Positions 17,077-27,399 of a stretch of DNA of 64,000 nt are shown here, one piece after another; position 1 is the stretch's first letter; every line of letters starts with the position of its first letter. The stretch comes from Lysobacter lycopersici. GTDB taxonomy: Bacteria; Pseudomonadota; Gammaproteobacteria; Xanthomonadales; Xanthomonadaceae. The stretch is from positions 2,122,001 through 2,186,000 of the forward strand of contig NZ_CP041742.1 of assembly GCF_007556775.1 (NCBI RefSeq), in the 5' to 3' direction. The notes beneath the pieces were generated by a model. That model saw only the letters and a program-made list of their open reading frames with translations, searched no databases and was not told where the DNA came from. A program made the translations under genes and the position numbers.

Positions 17077-19356
17077 TCAAGGCTGCCAACCGTAGGTGAA
17101 CTTCGCGAACACGCTGCGCGTGTTGCCGAACAGGTCCGGGTTGTCGTCGTCCATGAACGCGCCGTAGGACGCGCCGGCGTAGAGCGCGGTGCGCGGGTTG
17201 ACCTTGTACGAATACACCAGCTGCGCGGCCCAGTCGCGCGCGGTTTCGTTCACCGTGTCGACGTACAGCGTCTGGTCGCGCAGCACCTCGCTGCCCTGCA
17301 GGGTGAGGCGCAGGCGCTGGCGCGGATCGAACTGCCAGCTGCCGCCGGCGTTGACGAGCGTCGCCTCGAACGCGGTGCCGCCGCCGCGGCGCATCCATTG
17401 CTTCGTCACGTCCCAGTTGAGGGTGAGGCCGCGGCCGATGTCGGTGTTGCCCCAGAGTTCGAGCAGGGTGCGTCGCCCGGTCTTCGCCGCGGTCAGGTCG
17501 AGCATTTCGCCGACGTTGGCATAGGCGCCGAGCAGCAGCTTCGGCAGCGGGCGGAACTGGATGTTGACGTCGGCGTAGTGTTCGTCGAACAGCGTGTCCT
17601 GCCAGAAGCGCGCGCGGGTCAGTGCGTGCAAGCTGAAGTTGCTCTGCATCGGGCCATCGGCCTGCAGTTGCGCTTCCCATTCGCGTTCCAGCAGCTGGCT
17701 GTCGAAGCGGTGGGTGATGTCGAAGTCGGCGTAGAGGTTGATGCGGTTGAGCGCCTTGTCGTCGCGGAACCAGGTATAGCCGCCGCCGGCGAGGGACTTG
17801 TCGTAGCCGACCTGGCCGATGAAGCCGAGGTCGGCGCGGAAGCCGGGATCGACGTCCATGTGCCAGGTATCGAAATACCAGTTGCGGTTGCTGAAGGAAT
17901 ACTCCGTGCGCCATGCATCGCCGACCGGCGTGCGATCCGACAGGTCGAGGTCGGTGACGCCGTCGTCGATGGCGCGGTCGATGAATTCCTGCGGATATTC
18001 CGACTGGCTGCGCAGGAACTGCGCGGTGACGGTGTGCGGTCCGCTTTTCCAGCGTCCATCGACGCCGACGACGTCGTTGGAATAATCGTCGCCTTCGCGG
18101 AAGGTGCCGATCACGCCGATGCTCGCATGCTGGTTGAAATCGTAGCGGTAGCGGCCGACCGCGACATCGACCTTCTCGTCGAGCGCCTCGAAGCCGGAAC
18201 CGAGCACGCCCGGCACCAGGACCTGCGGCGCGGCATCGCGCGCGACGATCGCGCCGTAGGTGCTGCCGCCGCTGCGGCCGGTCACGCGCAGGCCGTAGTC
18301 GGGGTCGGCGATCTGGCGGGTGTAGAGCACGTTGAACGGGGTGGTGAAGTAATCGGCGCCCTCGAGGAAGAACGGCCGCTTCTCCTGGTAGAACAGGGCG
18401 AAGCTGTCGTTGAAACCGAGTTGCAACTGGTCGGTTTCGACCTGCGAGAAATCCGGGTTGATGGTCGCGTTCAGGGTCATGTTCGGCGACGGCGCCCAGC
18501 TCACGTCCACGCCCGGTTCGATCGAGGTATCGGCGCTTTTCCATGGCGTATTCGCCGCGTCGCGCGTCTGTTCGGCGCCGACGGTGACCGTCGGCACGAC
18601 CTCGAGGTTGCGGCCCTGTTTCGCGCCTGCGAGGCCGGTGTATTGGCCCCATTCGCATTCGAAGCAATTGGATTCGCGCGGCACGCGGTGGCTGGTCAGC
18701 TGGTGGCGCTTGTCGCGCGGCCAGTTGCGGAACAGCGAAATGCCCCAGCGCTGGTCGCCGCCGCCATTGGGGAAGCGCAGCGTCGAGAAGGGAATGCGCA
18801 TCTCCACGTCGTAGCCTTCGGCGGTGATGCGGCCGGCGCTTTGCCACAGCCCGTCCCAGCTCGAGTCTTCCTGGTTGTCGGCGTTGGTCTCGTCGCGAAT
18901 GATGTCGCCCTGCACGCCGAGCGGATTCACCACCAACTCGTAGCCGCGGCGGTGGTCGTTGAAGGTGTCGAGGAACAGGCCGACCCAGTCGTCGTTGAAC
19001 GCGGCATCGCGGTCGCGCAGGTGGGCGAGGATCTTCGCCGGGTCCGGGTCCAGCGCGTGGTAGGACACGTACAGCGCATCGTCGGTGTAGCCGATGCGCA
19101 CGACGGTCTTGACCGGCGCCGGGGTGTTGTCGCCGGGCTGGATGTCGTAGGCGATGTCCTGCACCAGCGCGCCCTGCCATGCCGCATCGTCGAGCACGCC
19201 GTCGATGGCGATGTCGCCCTGCAGTTTCGGGATGCTGCCGCCGGGCACGTAGGAACCAGGAGGCGGCGGTGGCGGCGCATCGGGCGCCTGTGCGAACGCC
19301 GGTTGCAGGGCGAACAGGCAGGCGAGGGCGAGGATGCAGCGGCGGGGCGTGGGCAT
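17077..19356 (-). CDS. CBM9-like / DUF5916 outer-membrane protein
   Basis: Exported protein of 759 residues. Signal peptide (MPTPRRCILALACLFALQPAFA), a short proline linker, then a family-9 carbohydrate-binding-like beta-sandwich (about residues 45-230, starting GDIAIDGVLDDAAWQ). The remaining 500 residues alternate aromatic and charged strands and match DUF5916, a predicted outer-membrane beta-barrel. The protein ends in GWQP rather than the usual terminal Phe. Proteins of this layout often sit beside peptidases and are linked to uptake or surface binding of polymers in Xanthomonadaceae; the ligand is not known. It is divergent from the M1 peptidase with a 155-base gap. Confidence 0.88.
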   Translation of the reverse strand: MPTPRRCILALACLFALQPAFAQAPDAPPPPPPGSYVPGGSIPKLQGDIAIDGVLDDAAWQGALVQDIAYDIQPGDNTPAPVKTVVRIGYTDDALYVSYHALDPDPAKILAHLRDRDAAFNDDWVGLFLDTFNDHRRGYELVVNPLGVQGDIIRDETNADNQEDSSWDGLWQSAGRITAEGYDVEMRIPFSTLRFPNGGGDQRWGISLFRNWPRDKRHQLTSHRVPRESNCFECEWGQYTGLAGAKQGRNLEVVPTVTVGAEQTRDAANTPWKSADTSIEPGVDVSWAPSPNMTLNATINPDFSQVETDQLQLGFNDSFALFYQEKRPFFLEGADYFTTPFNVLYTRQIADPDYGLRVTGRSGGSTYGAIVARDAAPQVLVPGVLGSGFEALDEKVDVAVGRYRYDFNQHASIGVIGTFREGDDYSNDVVGVDGRWKSGPHTVTAQFLRSQSEYPQEFIDRAIDDGVTDLDLSDRTPVGDAWRTEYSFSNRNWYFDTWHMDVDPGFRADLGFIGQVGYDKSLAGGGYTWFRDDKALNRINLYADFDITHRFDSQLLEREWEAQLQADGPMQSNFSLHALTRARFWQDTLFDEHYADVNIQFRPLPKLLLGAYANVGEMLDLTAAKTGRRTLLELWGNTDIGRGLTLNWDVTKQWMRRGGGTAFEATLVNAGGSWQFDPRQRLRLTLQGSEVLRDQTLYVDTVNETARDWAAQLVYSYKVNPRTALYAGASYGAFMDDDNPDLFGNTRSVFAKFTYGWQP

Positions 19357-19511
19357 GCGTCGTGGGGAAGGTGGATGTCGAAGCTACGATGCGCGACGCC
19401 GCGCAAGGGTTGCAGTGCCGCGAGTCGGGTTGACGAAAGTCACGATCGCGTGCCAGCGGCCGCGTGCGCGTGGCGCTAAACTGCGCGCCTTCCCCCACGC
19501 AGGCCGCTCCG

Positions 19512-21446
19512 ATGCGCCATTCCCTGCTGTTCCTCCCGTTCGCCGCGGTGCTGGCGCTGTCCGCCTGCCAACGCGCCGAAACGCCGTCCGCGCCGGCGCC
19601 GTCCGCCGCCAAGAAGGAGGCCGCCATGCCCGCGCAAGCCGTCGTCGACGAACATTCGTATTCGCAGCCGGACAAGGTCCGGACCACCGACCTCGCGCTC
19701 GACCTCGCCGTCGATTTCGACAAGAAGGAAATCTCGGGCACCGCGACCTACAGCCTCGACTGGAAGGACAAGAAGGCGACCCAGCTCGTGCTGGATAGCC
19801 GCGACATCACCATCGAGAAAGCCGAGGCGTTGGATGCGAATGGCCAGGCCACGCCGCTCGCCTTCAATCTGTCGGACAAGACCGATCCGATCCTCGGCAC
19901 CAAGCTCACCATCGACACGCCGACGCGCCCGGCCAAGGTACGCGTGACCTATCGCACTTCGCCGAACGCCTCCGGCCTGCAATGGCTCGATCCGGCGATG
20001 ACCGAAGGCAAGAAACAGCCCTTCATGTTCAGCCAGTCGCAGCAGATCCACGCGCGTTCGTGGGTGCCGCTGCAGGACACGCCGATCATCCGCTTCACCT
20101 ATTCGGCGCACGTCACCGCGCCGAAGGACGCGATGGTGCTGATGAGCGCCGACAACGACCCGAACGCGGTTCGCGACGGCGATTACGCGTTCAAGATGCC
20201 GCAGAAGATTCCCTCCTACCTGCTCGCGATCGCCGCCGGCGACCTGGTGTTCAAGCCGATCAGCGAGCGCAGCGGGGTGTGGGCCGAACCGGCGATGGTC
20301 GACAAGGCCGAGCACGAGTTCGAGGACACCGAGAAGATGATCCAGACGGCCGAGAAGCTGTACGGGCCGTATCGCTGGGACCGCTACGACCTGCTGGTGC
20401 TGCCGCCGTCGTTCCCCTACGGCGGCATGGAGAATCCGCGCCTGACGTTCGCAACGCCCACCGTGATCGTCGGCGACAAGTCGCTGGTGTCGCTGGTCGC
20501 GCACGAGCTCGCGCACAGCTGGTCCGGCAACCTCGTCACCTTCGCCACCGATCGCCATGCGTGGCTCAACGAAGGCATCACCACCTACGTGCAGGGCCGC
20601 ATCACCGAGGCGCTGTACGGCCAGGACATGGCCGACATGGAGCAGGTGATCGACCGCGACGAGCTGAAGAAGGAATACAAGACCCTCGATCCGAAGCTGC
20701 AGGCGCTGGCGCTGAAGCCGGGCGACCTCACCGATCCGGACGACGCGGCCAGCGACACCGCCTACACCAAGGGCGCGTGGTTCATGCAGTGGCTGGAACA
20801 GAAGTTCGGGCGCGCGACCTTCGATCCGTGGCTGCGCAGCTACTTCGACCACTTCGCGTTCCAGAGCATCACCACCGAGCAATTCCGCGACTACCTGCAG
20901 AAGAACCTCGTCGACAAGCACAAGGGCACGGTGACGATGGCCGAAGTCGATGCATGGCTGTACGGCCCGGGCATCCCGGCCGATGCGCCGCAGGTGCAGT
21001 CGCGCAAGTTCAGCGTGGTCGATGCCGCGCGCATCGCGTGGTCGGGCAGCGGCACGCTGCCGGCGCCGCAGGTGACCGGCGTGTGGGGCACGCAGGAATG
21101 GGTGCACTTCATCGAAGGCCTCGGCGACACGCTCAAGCCGGAGCAGCTGAAGCAGCTCGATGATGCCTACCACTTCACCGGCACGCCGAACGGCGAGATC
21201 GCGCAACGCTGGTATCCGCTCACCGTGCGCAGCGGCTACACCGACGCGCGCCCGGCGATCGCCGCGTTCCTGGAGAAGATCGGCCGGCGCAAGCTGATCA
21301 TGCCGACCTACGAGGAACTGGTGAAGACGCCGGACGGGCTCGCGTTCGCGAAGGACGTATTCGCCAAGGCGAAGCCGGGCTACCACCCGATCACCACCGG
21401 ATCGGTGCAGGAAACCATCGACGGGGCCAAGCCGGCTGCGCAGTAA
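19512..21446 (+). CDS. M1 family aminopeptidase lipoprotein
   Basis: Zinc metallopeptidase of 644 residues that removes N-terminal residues from peptides at the periplasmic face. The signal peptide (MRHSLLFLPFAAVLALSAC) has an LSAC lipobox. The exopeptidase motif GGMEN replaces the usual GAMEN, and the zinc site is H331-E332-x2-H335 with E354 (HELAHSWSGNLVT, NEGITTY). The C-terminal part looks like the leukotriene-A4-hydrolase-type domain. The ATG at 19512 gives a normal lipoprotein signal; an earlier ATG does not. A TAAACT -10-like hexamer lies 30 bases upstream. It is followed after three bases by the hydrolase gene. Confidence 0.95.
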   Translation: MRHSLLFLPFAAVLALSACQRAETPSAPAPSAAKKEAAMPAQAVVDEHSYSQPDKVRTTDLALDLAVDFDKKEISGTATYSLDWKDKKATQLVLDSRDITIEKAEALDANGQATPLAFNLSDKTDPILGTKLTIDTPTRPAKVRVTYRTSPNASGLQWLDPAMTEGKKQPFMFSQSQQIHARSWVPLQDTPIIRFTYSAHVTAPKDAMVLMSADNDPNAVRDGDYAFKMPQKIPSYLLAIAAGDLVFKPISERSGVWAEPAMVDKAEHEFEDTEKMIQTAEKLYGPYRWDRYDLLVLPPSFPYGGMENPRLTFATPTVIVGDKSLVSLVAHELAHSWSGNLVTFATDRHAWLNEGITTYVQGRITEALYGQDMADMEQVIDRDELKKEYKTLDPKLQALALKPGDLTDPDDAASDTAYTKGAWFMQWLEQKFGRATFDPWLRSYFDHFAFQSITTEQFRDYLQKNLVDKHKGTVTMAEVDAWLYGPGIPADAPQVQSRKFSVVDAARIAWSGSGTLPAPQVTGVWGTQEWVHFIEGLGDTLKPEQLKQLDDAYHFTGTPNGEIAQRWYPLTVRSGYTDARPAIAAFLEKIGRRKLIMPTYEELVKTPDGLAFAKDVFAKAKPGYHPITTGSVQETIDGAKPAAQ

Positions 21447-21449
21447 GCG

Positions 21450-22424
21450 ATGTTGCGTCGAATCCCGTTCGGCAAGTTCGCGGCCGCCCTCGTGGCGGCC
21501 GTGTTGCTTGCGGCGATCGCGGCCGTCGCGTGGAATCCCTACCTGCTCGTGCGCGGCGAATTCGCGCGGCAACGCATCGCCGCCGGACTGTCGCAGCATT
21601 CGGTAGAAGTCGCGGGATTCCATTGGGTCTACGCGACGCGCGACGCAGACGTCGTCGACGCACCTACCGTGGTGATGATCCACGGCTTCACCGGCGGCAA
21701 GGAGAACTGGTATCCGCTGGCGCGCGAGTTGCGCGGTCGCTATCGGGTGGTGATTCCCGATCTTCCCGGCTGGGGCGCGAGCGAACGCAAGCCCGGCGCC
21801 GATTACGGTTTCGTCGCGCAGGCCGAACGCGTCGCCGCGTTCATCCGCGCGGTGTCGCCCGGCAAGCCGGTCGTGCTGCTCGGGCATTCGATGGGCGGCG
21901 GCATCACCGCGCTGGTTGCGGCGCGGCATCCCGAACTCGTCTCGCGCGTCGGCCTGCTCGACGCCGCCGGCGTGCGTTTCCGCGACAACCGCTTCGGCGA
22001 GGAAGTGCTGGCGGGGAAGAATCCGTTCGCGGTGACGGACGACGCTTCGCTCCACGCCTATCTCGACGTGCTGTTCTTCGACAAGTCGAAAGCGCCGGCG
22101 ATCCCGTGGCCGGCTTCGGTCGGGTTCATCCGCCAGCGCCGCGCCGATGCCGCGTTCGAGCAATCGGTGCTGGACAAGATCGGTCGCGGCCCGCAGCGCT
22201 TCCTGCCGGGCGAGGAAGCCGCGAACATCCACCAACCCGCATTGCTGCTTTGGTGCAAACAGGACGCGGTGATCGACGCCAGCGCGCTCGACCTCTACGC
22301 CGCGCGCATGCCGCAGGCGCGCAAGCTGCTGCTCGACGGCTGCGGGCACATGTCCATCACCGAACAGCCGCACAATGTGGCCATGGCGGTCGAATCGCTG
22401 ATCGAACAAGGAGTCGCACGATGA
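21450..22424 (+). CDS. Alpha/beta-hydrolase with N-terminal membrane anchor
   Basis: Lipase- or esterase-like enzyme of 324 residues. An uncleaved hydrophobic segment (about residues 9-30) anchors it to the membrane, followed by an alpha/beta-hydrolase domain. The oxyanion-hole HGFTGG, the nucleophile elbow GHSMGG (Ser147), an Asp in KQDAVID and the His in CGHMS form the catalytic set. It starts three bases after the M1 peptidase and overlaps the next gene by four bases (ATGA), so the three form an operon. Resemblance to triacylglycerol-lipase-like hydrolases is general; substrate unknown. Confidence 0.9.
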   Translation: MLRRIPFGKFAAALVAAVLLAAIAAVAWNPYLLVRGEFARQRIAAGLSQHSVEVAGFHWVYATRDADVVDAPTVVMIHGFTGGKENWYPLARELRGRYRVVIPDLPGWGASERKPGADYGFVAQAERVAAFIRAVSPGKPVVLLGHSMGGGITALVAARHPELVSRVGLLDAAGVRFRDNRFGEEVLAGKNPFAVTDDASLHAYLDVLFFDKSKAPAIPWPASVGFIRQRRADAAFEQSVLDKIGRGPQRFLPGEEAANIHQPALLLWCKQDAVIDASALDLYAARMPQARKLLLDGCGHMSITEQPHNVAMAVESLIEQGVAR

Positions 22425-23152
22425 ACATCAAACTCACCGCTGGCGCATTGGCGCTTGCCATGCTCGCCGCCTGCCACGGCAAGGATCCGCAGGCCGAGGC
22501 AAAGGCGCAGGCCGCACAAGCCGCGGCGCAGGAAGCGGCCGCGAGCGATGCCGCCAAGGCCTTCGACGCCGCGGTCGCGCAGCAGAACTGGCGGCTCGCG
22601 AAGGCGCAGGGCGACGTGCTGGTTGCGCAATTCCCGCAATCGCAGGCGGCGCAGCGCGTGCGCACGCAACTCGTCGACATCAAGGCCAAGGCCGATGCCG
22701 CGCGCGAAGGCGAACGCACCGCCGCGCTGTGGAGCTACGACAAGGAAGCGGTGAAGGGCGGCGGCACGCAGCTCTCGGCATCGATCTACTCGCGCGATCC
22801 GGTCGATACCGGCGGCGGCGCGCAACCGGTGCGGCTGATCTTCCGCGATCATCCCTCGTGGGGGCGCAGCAGCTACCTCGTGCTCGCGGGCGGCGATTTC
22901 GACAAGAGTTGCTACGGGCACTGCAAGGTGATGGTGACCGTCGACGACCAGGCGCCGAAGGCGATGGCCGCGAACCGGCCGAAGACCGACGAGGCGATCG
23001 CGATGTTCATCGACGACTACAAGGGGCTGTGGAGGCTCGCGAAGTCGGCGAAGGTGCTGACGATCGAGTTCCCGGTGAAGGGTTACAGCAAGAAGACCGC
23101 GGTGTTCGAAACCGCCGGGCTGGATGCGACGCAGTTGTCGAAGTGGAATTGA
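22421..23152 (+). CDS. Putative lipoprotein, unknown function
   Basis: Predicted lipoprotein of 243 residues. Signal peptide MNIKLTAGALALAMLAAC with an LAAC lipobox, then an Ala/Gln-rich helical stretch (about 25-95) that may form a coiled coil, and a C-terminal beta-rich domain with RSSYLVLAGGDFDKSCYG and a pair of cysteines (SCYGHC) that could be disulfide-linked. It overlaps the hydrolase stop codon, so it is probably co-translated with it. The last part resembles small domains found in Xanthomonadaceae lipoproteins, but I do not recognise a named family. Confidence 0.82.
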   Translation: MNIKLTAGALALAMLAACHGKDPQAEAKAQAAQAAAQEAAASDAAKAFDAAVAQQNWRLAKAQGDVLVAQFPQSQAAQRVRTQLVDIKAKADAAREGERTAALWSYDKEAVKGGGTQLSASIYSRDPVDTGGGAQPVRLIFRDHPSWGRSSYLVLAGGDFDKSCYGHCKVMVTVDDQAPKAMAANRPKTDEAIAMFIDDYKGLWRLAKSAKVLTIEFPVKGYSKKTAVFETAGLDATQLSKWN

Positions 23153-23239
23153 CTGGGCCACAACAACGAAATCTTCTTCACTTGCGGCCTTCGATCGTTT
23201 GCTAAGGCAGCAGCCGGTTTGCTGAGTTATTTGCAGCGG

Positions 23240-23923
23240 CTAAGAGCTTTTATCAATACTGCTGTGTTCTCGGAAATAAGCGTGTGCGTTCTCGTATGTC
23301 GCGCGCACGACGTTATCTAGTTCGGCGGGCTCTAACGGCGAGAGATACATGGCTACGCCAAGGCCAAGTTGAACAAAAACCAAAATATTGTCTACAGATG
23401 CGATTAACTCATCCCATTCGATGGTGAGGTCACCCCAGGTTTCGTGCATTGTGTAAATACCAAGTACCTCTTTCCCTCCGTGTACTAAACCGGACAAATC
23501 TCGATAGTGGTTTTTGACAGATTCAAGGAGCTTGTCTTTATCCCAACCGAGATGTTGGCTGGCGTCGATTGTTATCTCGGTAATGTAAATTGAGCGCTTC
23601 CCGCGATTTGGCATTTTGCCTTTCTTTCGGAAACGCATTAGTTCCTTTTGGCTGGCGGCCTTGGCAAAGTATGCCGACCGTAAGACGTATTCCATTTGGG
23701 CGCGTTGCATGATTAGTGCAGAGGCCCAAGATTGCTCTGGCTGGTTAATCAACAACGCGTAGACAGCTTCGGCAATATCCATTGAAGCGAGTACGAGAGG
23801 AATTACCGTAGCGCTACGCTCGTCAACCTTGATTTGAAGTTTCCCCAACGCAGATTGGGTTTCATGTACTAACTTCAGTGCAGTGCTGGCGCGATCCCGC
23901 AATTTCTGCGATGGAAGATTCAC
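23240..23923 (-). CDS. Low-GC orphan protein, unknown function
   Basis: Predicted 227-residue cytoplasmic protein with base composition clearly lower in GC than its neighbours and with AT-rich codons, a sign of recent acquisition. Mostly helical by eye; motifs such as QMEYVLRSAYFAKAA and SGLVHGGKEVLG suggest a helical bundle like those of DUF5677/DUF6988-type proteins, but this is tentative. The GTG at 23923 is preferred because GAGGT lies about six bases upstream. The frame stays open further up to a GTG at 24010, but that part lies in a palindromic repeat. No partner gene is adjacent, and no signal peptide or membrane segment is visible. Confidence 0.65.
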   Translation of the reverse strand: MNLPSQKLRDRASTALKLVHETQSALGKLQIKVDERSATVIPLVLASMDIAEAVYALLINQPEQSWASALIMQRAQMEYVLRSAYFAKAASQKELMRFRKKGKMPNRGKRSIYITEITIDASQHLGWDKDKLLESVKNHYRDLSGLVHGGKEVLGIYTMHETWGDLTIEWDELIASVDNILVFVQLGLGVAMYLSPLEPAELDNVVRATYENAHAYFREHSSIDKSS

Positions 23924-23981
23924 GAGTGACCTCAGATCGTAAGACGAGCCCCGGCCTGCCACTGTCGCAACGCTGAGGTTG

Positions 23982-24027
23982 CCCCTCACCCGCCTTCGGC
24001 TGTCTCCCACGCTACGCGGGGAGAGGG
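23982..24027. repeat. Palindromic repeat upstream of the low-GC orphan gene
   Basis: CCCCTCACCCGCCTTCGGC and CTCCCACGCTACGCGGGGAG arms of the same family as those at 25051 and 51086. It separates the orphan gene from the PfkB kinase gene and marks one edge of the low-GC patch. Confidence 0.8.
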
Positions 24028-24034
24028 AAAAGCA

Positions 24035-24970
24035 TCAGGTCAATGCATACCCGAACTGCTGGCGGAACTGTTCGGAAAAATCCTTGTAGTCGAAGCGCTG
24101 GTTCTGCGTGCCCGGGTGCTCCACCTTCAGCGCGCCCATCAAATTGCCCATGCGGCCGATGGTCATCCAGTCGTAACCCTTCTCGATGCCGAAGATCAGC
24201 CCCGCGCGGAACGCGTCGCCGCAGCCGGTCGGGTCGGTGATGCGGCGCTCGTGCGCGGGCGGCACGTTGTGCTTGTCGCCGCCGGCATGGATCTCGCAGC
24301 CATGCGGGCCGCGGGTGATGACGTAGGCCTTCACCTTGCCGGCGATTTCGGTCTCGCTCCAGCCGGTGCGTTCGGCCAGCAGGTTGGATTCGTAATCGTT
24401 GACCGTCACGTAATCGGCCTGCTCGATGAAGGCGCGCAACTCGGTGCCGTTGAACAGCGGCATCGCCTGGCCGGGATCGAAGATGAACGGGATGCCGGCT
24501 TCCTTGAATTCCTTCGCGTTCTGCAGCATGCCCTCGCGCCCATCCGGGCTGACGATGCCGATGGTGACGCCCGGCACGTTCTTCACGTGGTTCTCGTAGC
24601 TGCGCATCATCGCGCCCGGGTGGAAGGCGGTGATCTGGTTGTTGTCGTGGTCGGTGGTGATGAAGGCCTGCGGGGTGAACAGCTCGTCGATCACCTTCAC
24701 GAAATCGAGCTTGATCTCCTGCTCCTCGAACCAGGCCCGGTACGGGCCGAAATCGGCGCCGACGGTGGCCATCGGGATCGGGTCGCCGCCCAGCAGCTTG
24801 AGGTTGTAGGCGATGTTGCCGGCGCAGCCGCCGAACTCGCGGCGCATCCGCGGCACCAGGAACGAGACGTTGAGGATGTGGACCTTGTCCGGGAGGATGT
24901 GGTTCTTGAACTGGTCGGGGAACACCATGATGGTGTCGTAGGCCAGGGAACCGCAGATCAGGGCAGCCAT
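24035..24970 (-). CDS. PfkB-family carbohydrate/nucleoside kinase (adenosine-kinase-like)
   Basis: Ribokinase-like sugar or nucleoside kinase of 311 residues. N-terminal glycine motif FGGCAGNIAYNLKLLGG (PfkB signature 1) and C-terminal DPTGCGDAFRAG (signature 2, anion hole, with the catalytic Asp in GCGDAF) are clear. In Xanthomonadaceae this gene is commonly called adenosine kinase and lies next to mreB. The fairly small lid region and the DNNQITAFHPGAM segment fit that group, but the substrate cannot be fixed from sequence. It is divergent from mreB with a 184-base gap that holds a repeat. Confidence 0.92.
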   Translation of the reverse strand: MAALICGSLAYDTIMVFPDQFKNHILPDKVHILNVSFLVPRMRREFGGCAGNIAYNLKLLGGDPIPMATVGADFGPYRAWFEEQEIKLDFVKVIDELFTPQAFITTDHDNNQITAFHPGAMMRSYENHVKNVPGVTIGIVSPDGREGMLQNAKEFKEAGIPFIFDPGQAMPLFNGTELRAFIEQADYVTVNDYESNLLAERTGWSETEIAGKVKAYVITRGPHGCEIHAGGDKHNVPPAHERRITDPTGCGDAFRAGLIFGIEKGYDWMTIGRMGNLMGALKVEHPGTQNQRFDYKDFSEQFRQQFGYALT

Positions 24971-25050
24971 GGAAGGTCCGGGCGGAAGAGAGCGGCGGAC
25001 AGGTTAGCGGCCGGGGGCGGGCGGGCCAAGCAGGGCGCGTGCGAATTCGA

Positions 25051-25094
25051 CCCCTCATCCGCCCTCCGGGCACCTTTTCCCGGAGGGAGAAGGA
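25051..25094. repeat. Palindromic repeat in the mreB upstream region
   Basis: CCCCTCATCCGCCCTCCGGG and CTTTTCCCGGAGGGAGAAGG arms. It lies about 60 bases before mreB; a TAGGCTATAT stretch, possible -10 region, follows at about 25110. The repeat could shield mreB from divergent transcription of the kinase gene. Confidence 0.75.
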
Positions 25095-25109
25095 AGCAAA
25101 AACTGCTAG

Positions 25110-26201
<1,092 letters not shown>

Positions 26202-26439
26202 TCCTGAGCCTGCTGCGCTCGCCGGGCTCGGGCGCGTGCGGTGCTCGGAATCCTCATTGACCATCGCGTCAACTCCGGATCCCGGCCCTCAAGCGCAGCT
26301 CTCGGGCGTTCGGCATGTTGCAAACCTGCGGTTTGCGAGCAACATGCTTCACCCTGCGCTCCGCGCGCGCCCAATCCGGCTTCGCTCGCGACGGCTCATG
26401 CTCCCCTAGTCACTGACAACTAACGAAGCGAAGCGAAAC
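26202..26439. repeat. Non-coding spacer with hairpins between mreB and mreC
   Basis: No gene seen. A strong nested inverted repeat lies at 26313-26347: GCATGTTGC faces GCAACATGC with an inner AAACC-TGC-GGTTT hairpin. Before it, TTGACCATCGCGTCAA (26258-26273) forms a small hairpin within a GGAATCC...GGATCC frame. No T-run follows, so a rho-independent terminator is not supported. It may be a repeated element or an RNA structure that tunes mreC. Confidence 0.6.
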
Positions 26440-27399
26440 GTGCCGCCTTACGCCGGTCCTCCCGTCCCACGCTACGGCGATGCCGCCGGGACGTTGCGGC
26501 TGCTGGGCTGGCTGGCGCTGGCGATCGCGCTGATCGTGCTCGACCACCGCGGCGGCTGGTTGTCGAAGGCGCGCGCGCAGGCCACGCTCGCGGTGCAGCC
26601 GCTGTGGCGCGTGGCGGCGCTGCCGAGCGAACTGGGCGCCGAATTGCGTTCCCGCGTCGCCACCCGCGCGCAACTCCAGCGCGAGAACGAAACCCTGCGC
26701 AACGCGCTGCTGGTCAGCGGCGCGCGCATCGCGCGGCTGCAGACCGCGGCCGGGGACAACGTGCGCCTGACCGGCATGCTCGGCGCGGTGCGGCGCGAGG
26801 GCTTCGACGTGCAGCTGGTGCCGATCCTCGACGTCGACCTCGATCCGACCCACCAGCGCCTGGTGCTCGACGCGGGCAGCCGCGACGGCGTGCGCATGGG
26901 CCAGAGCGCGGTCGATGCCGGCGGCCTGCTCGGCCAGGTCGTCGCGGTGACGCCGGGCACGTCGACGCTGCTGCTGCTCACCGATCCCGACCACGCGGTG
27001 CCGGTGCTGGTGCAGCGCAACGGCATCCGCCTGGTCGCCTACGGCACTGGCCGCAGCGACCGCATCGAACTGGCGAACGTGCCGATCTCCGGCGACGTGC
27101 GCGTCGGCGACCGCATCGTCACCTCCGGCCTGGGCGGGCGTTTCCCGCCGGGCTTCCCGGTCGGCACGGTGAGCGAACTGCGCCCCGACGAAAGCCGCGC
27201 CTTCCTCGTCGGCGAACTGAAGCCCGCGGCGCAACTCGACCGCGGCCGCGACGTGCTGCTGCTGCGCAAGGTGATCGCCGCGCCGCCGAAGATCGTCGCG
27301 CCAACGACGACGCAACCCGCGACGCCGCCCGCCGTTCCCGCGCCAGCATCAAATTCGCCTTCCGCGACCCCCGCCGCGCCGACGGGAGCGAAACCTTGA
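26440..27399 (+). CDS. mreC: Rod shape-determining protein MreC
   Basis: Bitopic inner-membrane protein of 319 residues that links MreB to PBP2 in the elongasome. A transmembrane segment (about residues 20-36), a periplasmic coiled coil (LQRENETLRNALLVSGARIARL, split by the limit of this note) and the double beta-barrel domain with LDAGSRDGVRMGQ and TSGLGGRFPPGFPVG are seen. The C-terminus is Pro/Ala/Thr-rich. Start is a GTG at 26440 with no strong Shine-Dalgarno sequence. It overlaps mreD by four bases. Confidence 0.95.
   Translation: MPPYAGPPVPRYGDAAGTLRLLGWLALAIALIVLDHRGGWLSKARAQATLAVQPLWRVAALPSELGAELRSRVATRAQLQRENETLRNALLVSGARIARLQTAAGDNVRLTGMLGAVRREGFDVQLVPILDVDLDPTHQRLVLDAGSRDGVRMGQSAVDAGGLLGQVVAVTPGTSTLLLLTDPDHAVPVLVQRNGIRLVAYGTGRSDRIELANVPISGDVRVGDRIVTSGLGGRFPPGFPVGTVSELRPDESRAFLVGELKPAAQLDRGRDVLLLRKVIAAPPKIVAPTTTQPATPPAVPAPASNSPSATPAAPTGAKP

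Noticed and set aside
24008-24010. Longer form of the low-GC orphan protein starting at 24010
   Set aside because: The first 29 codons fall in a palindromic repeat and the SD-preceded GTG at 23923 is better.
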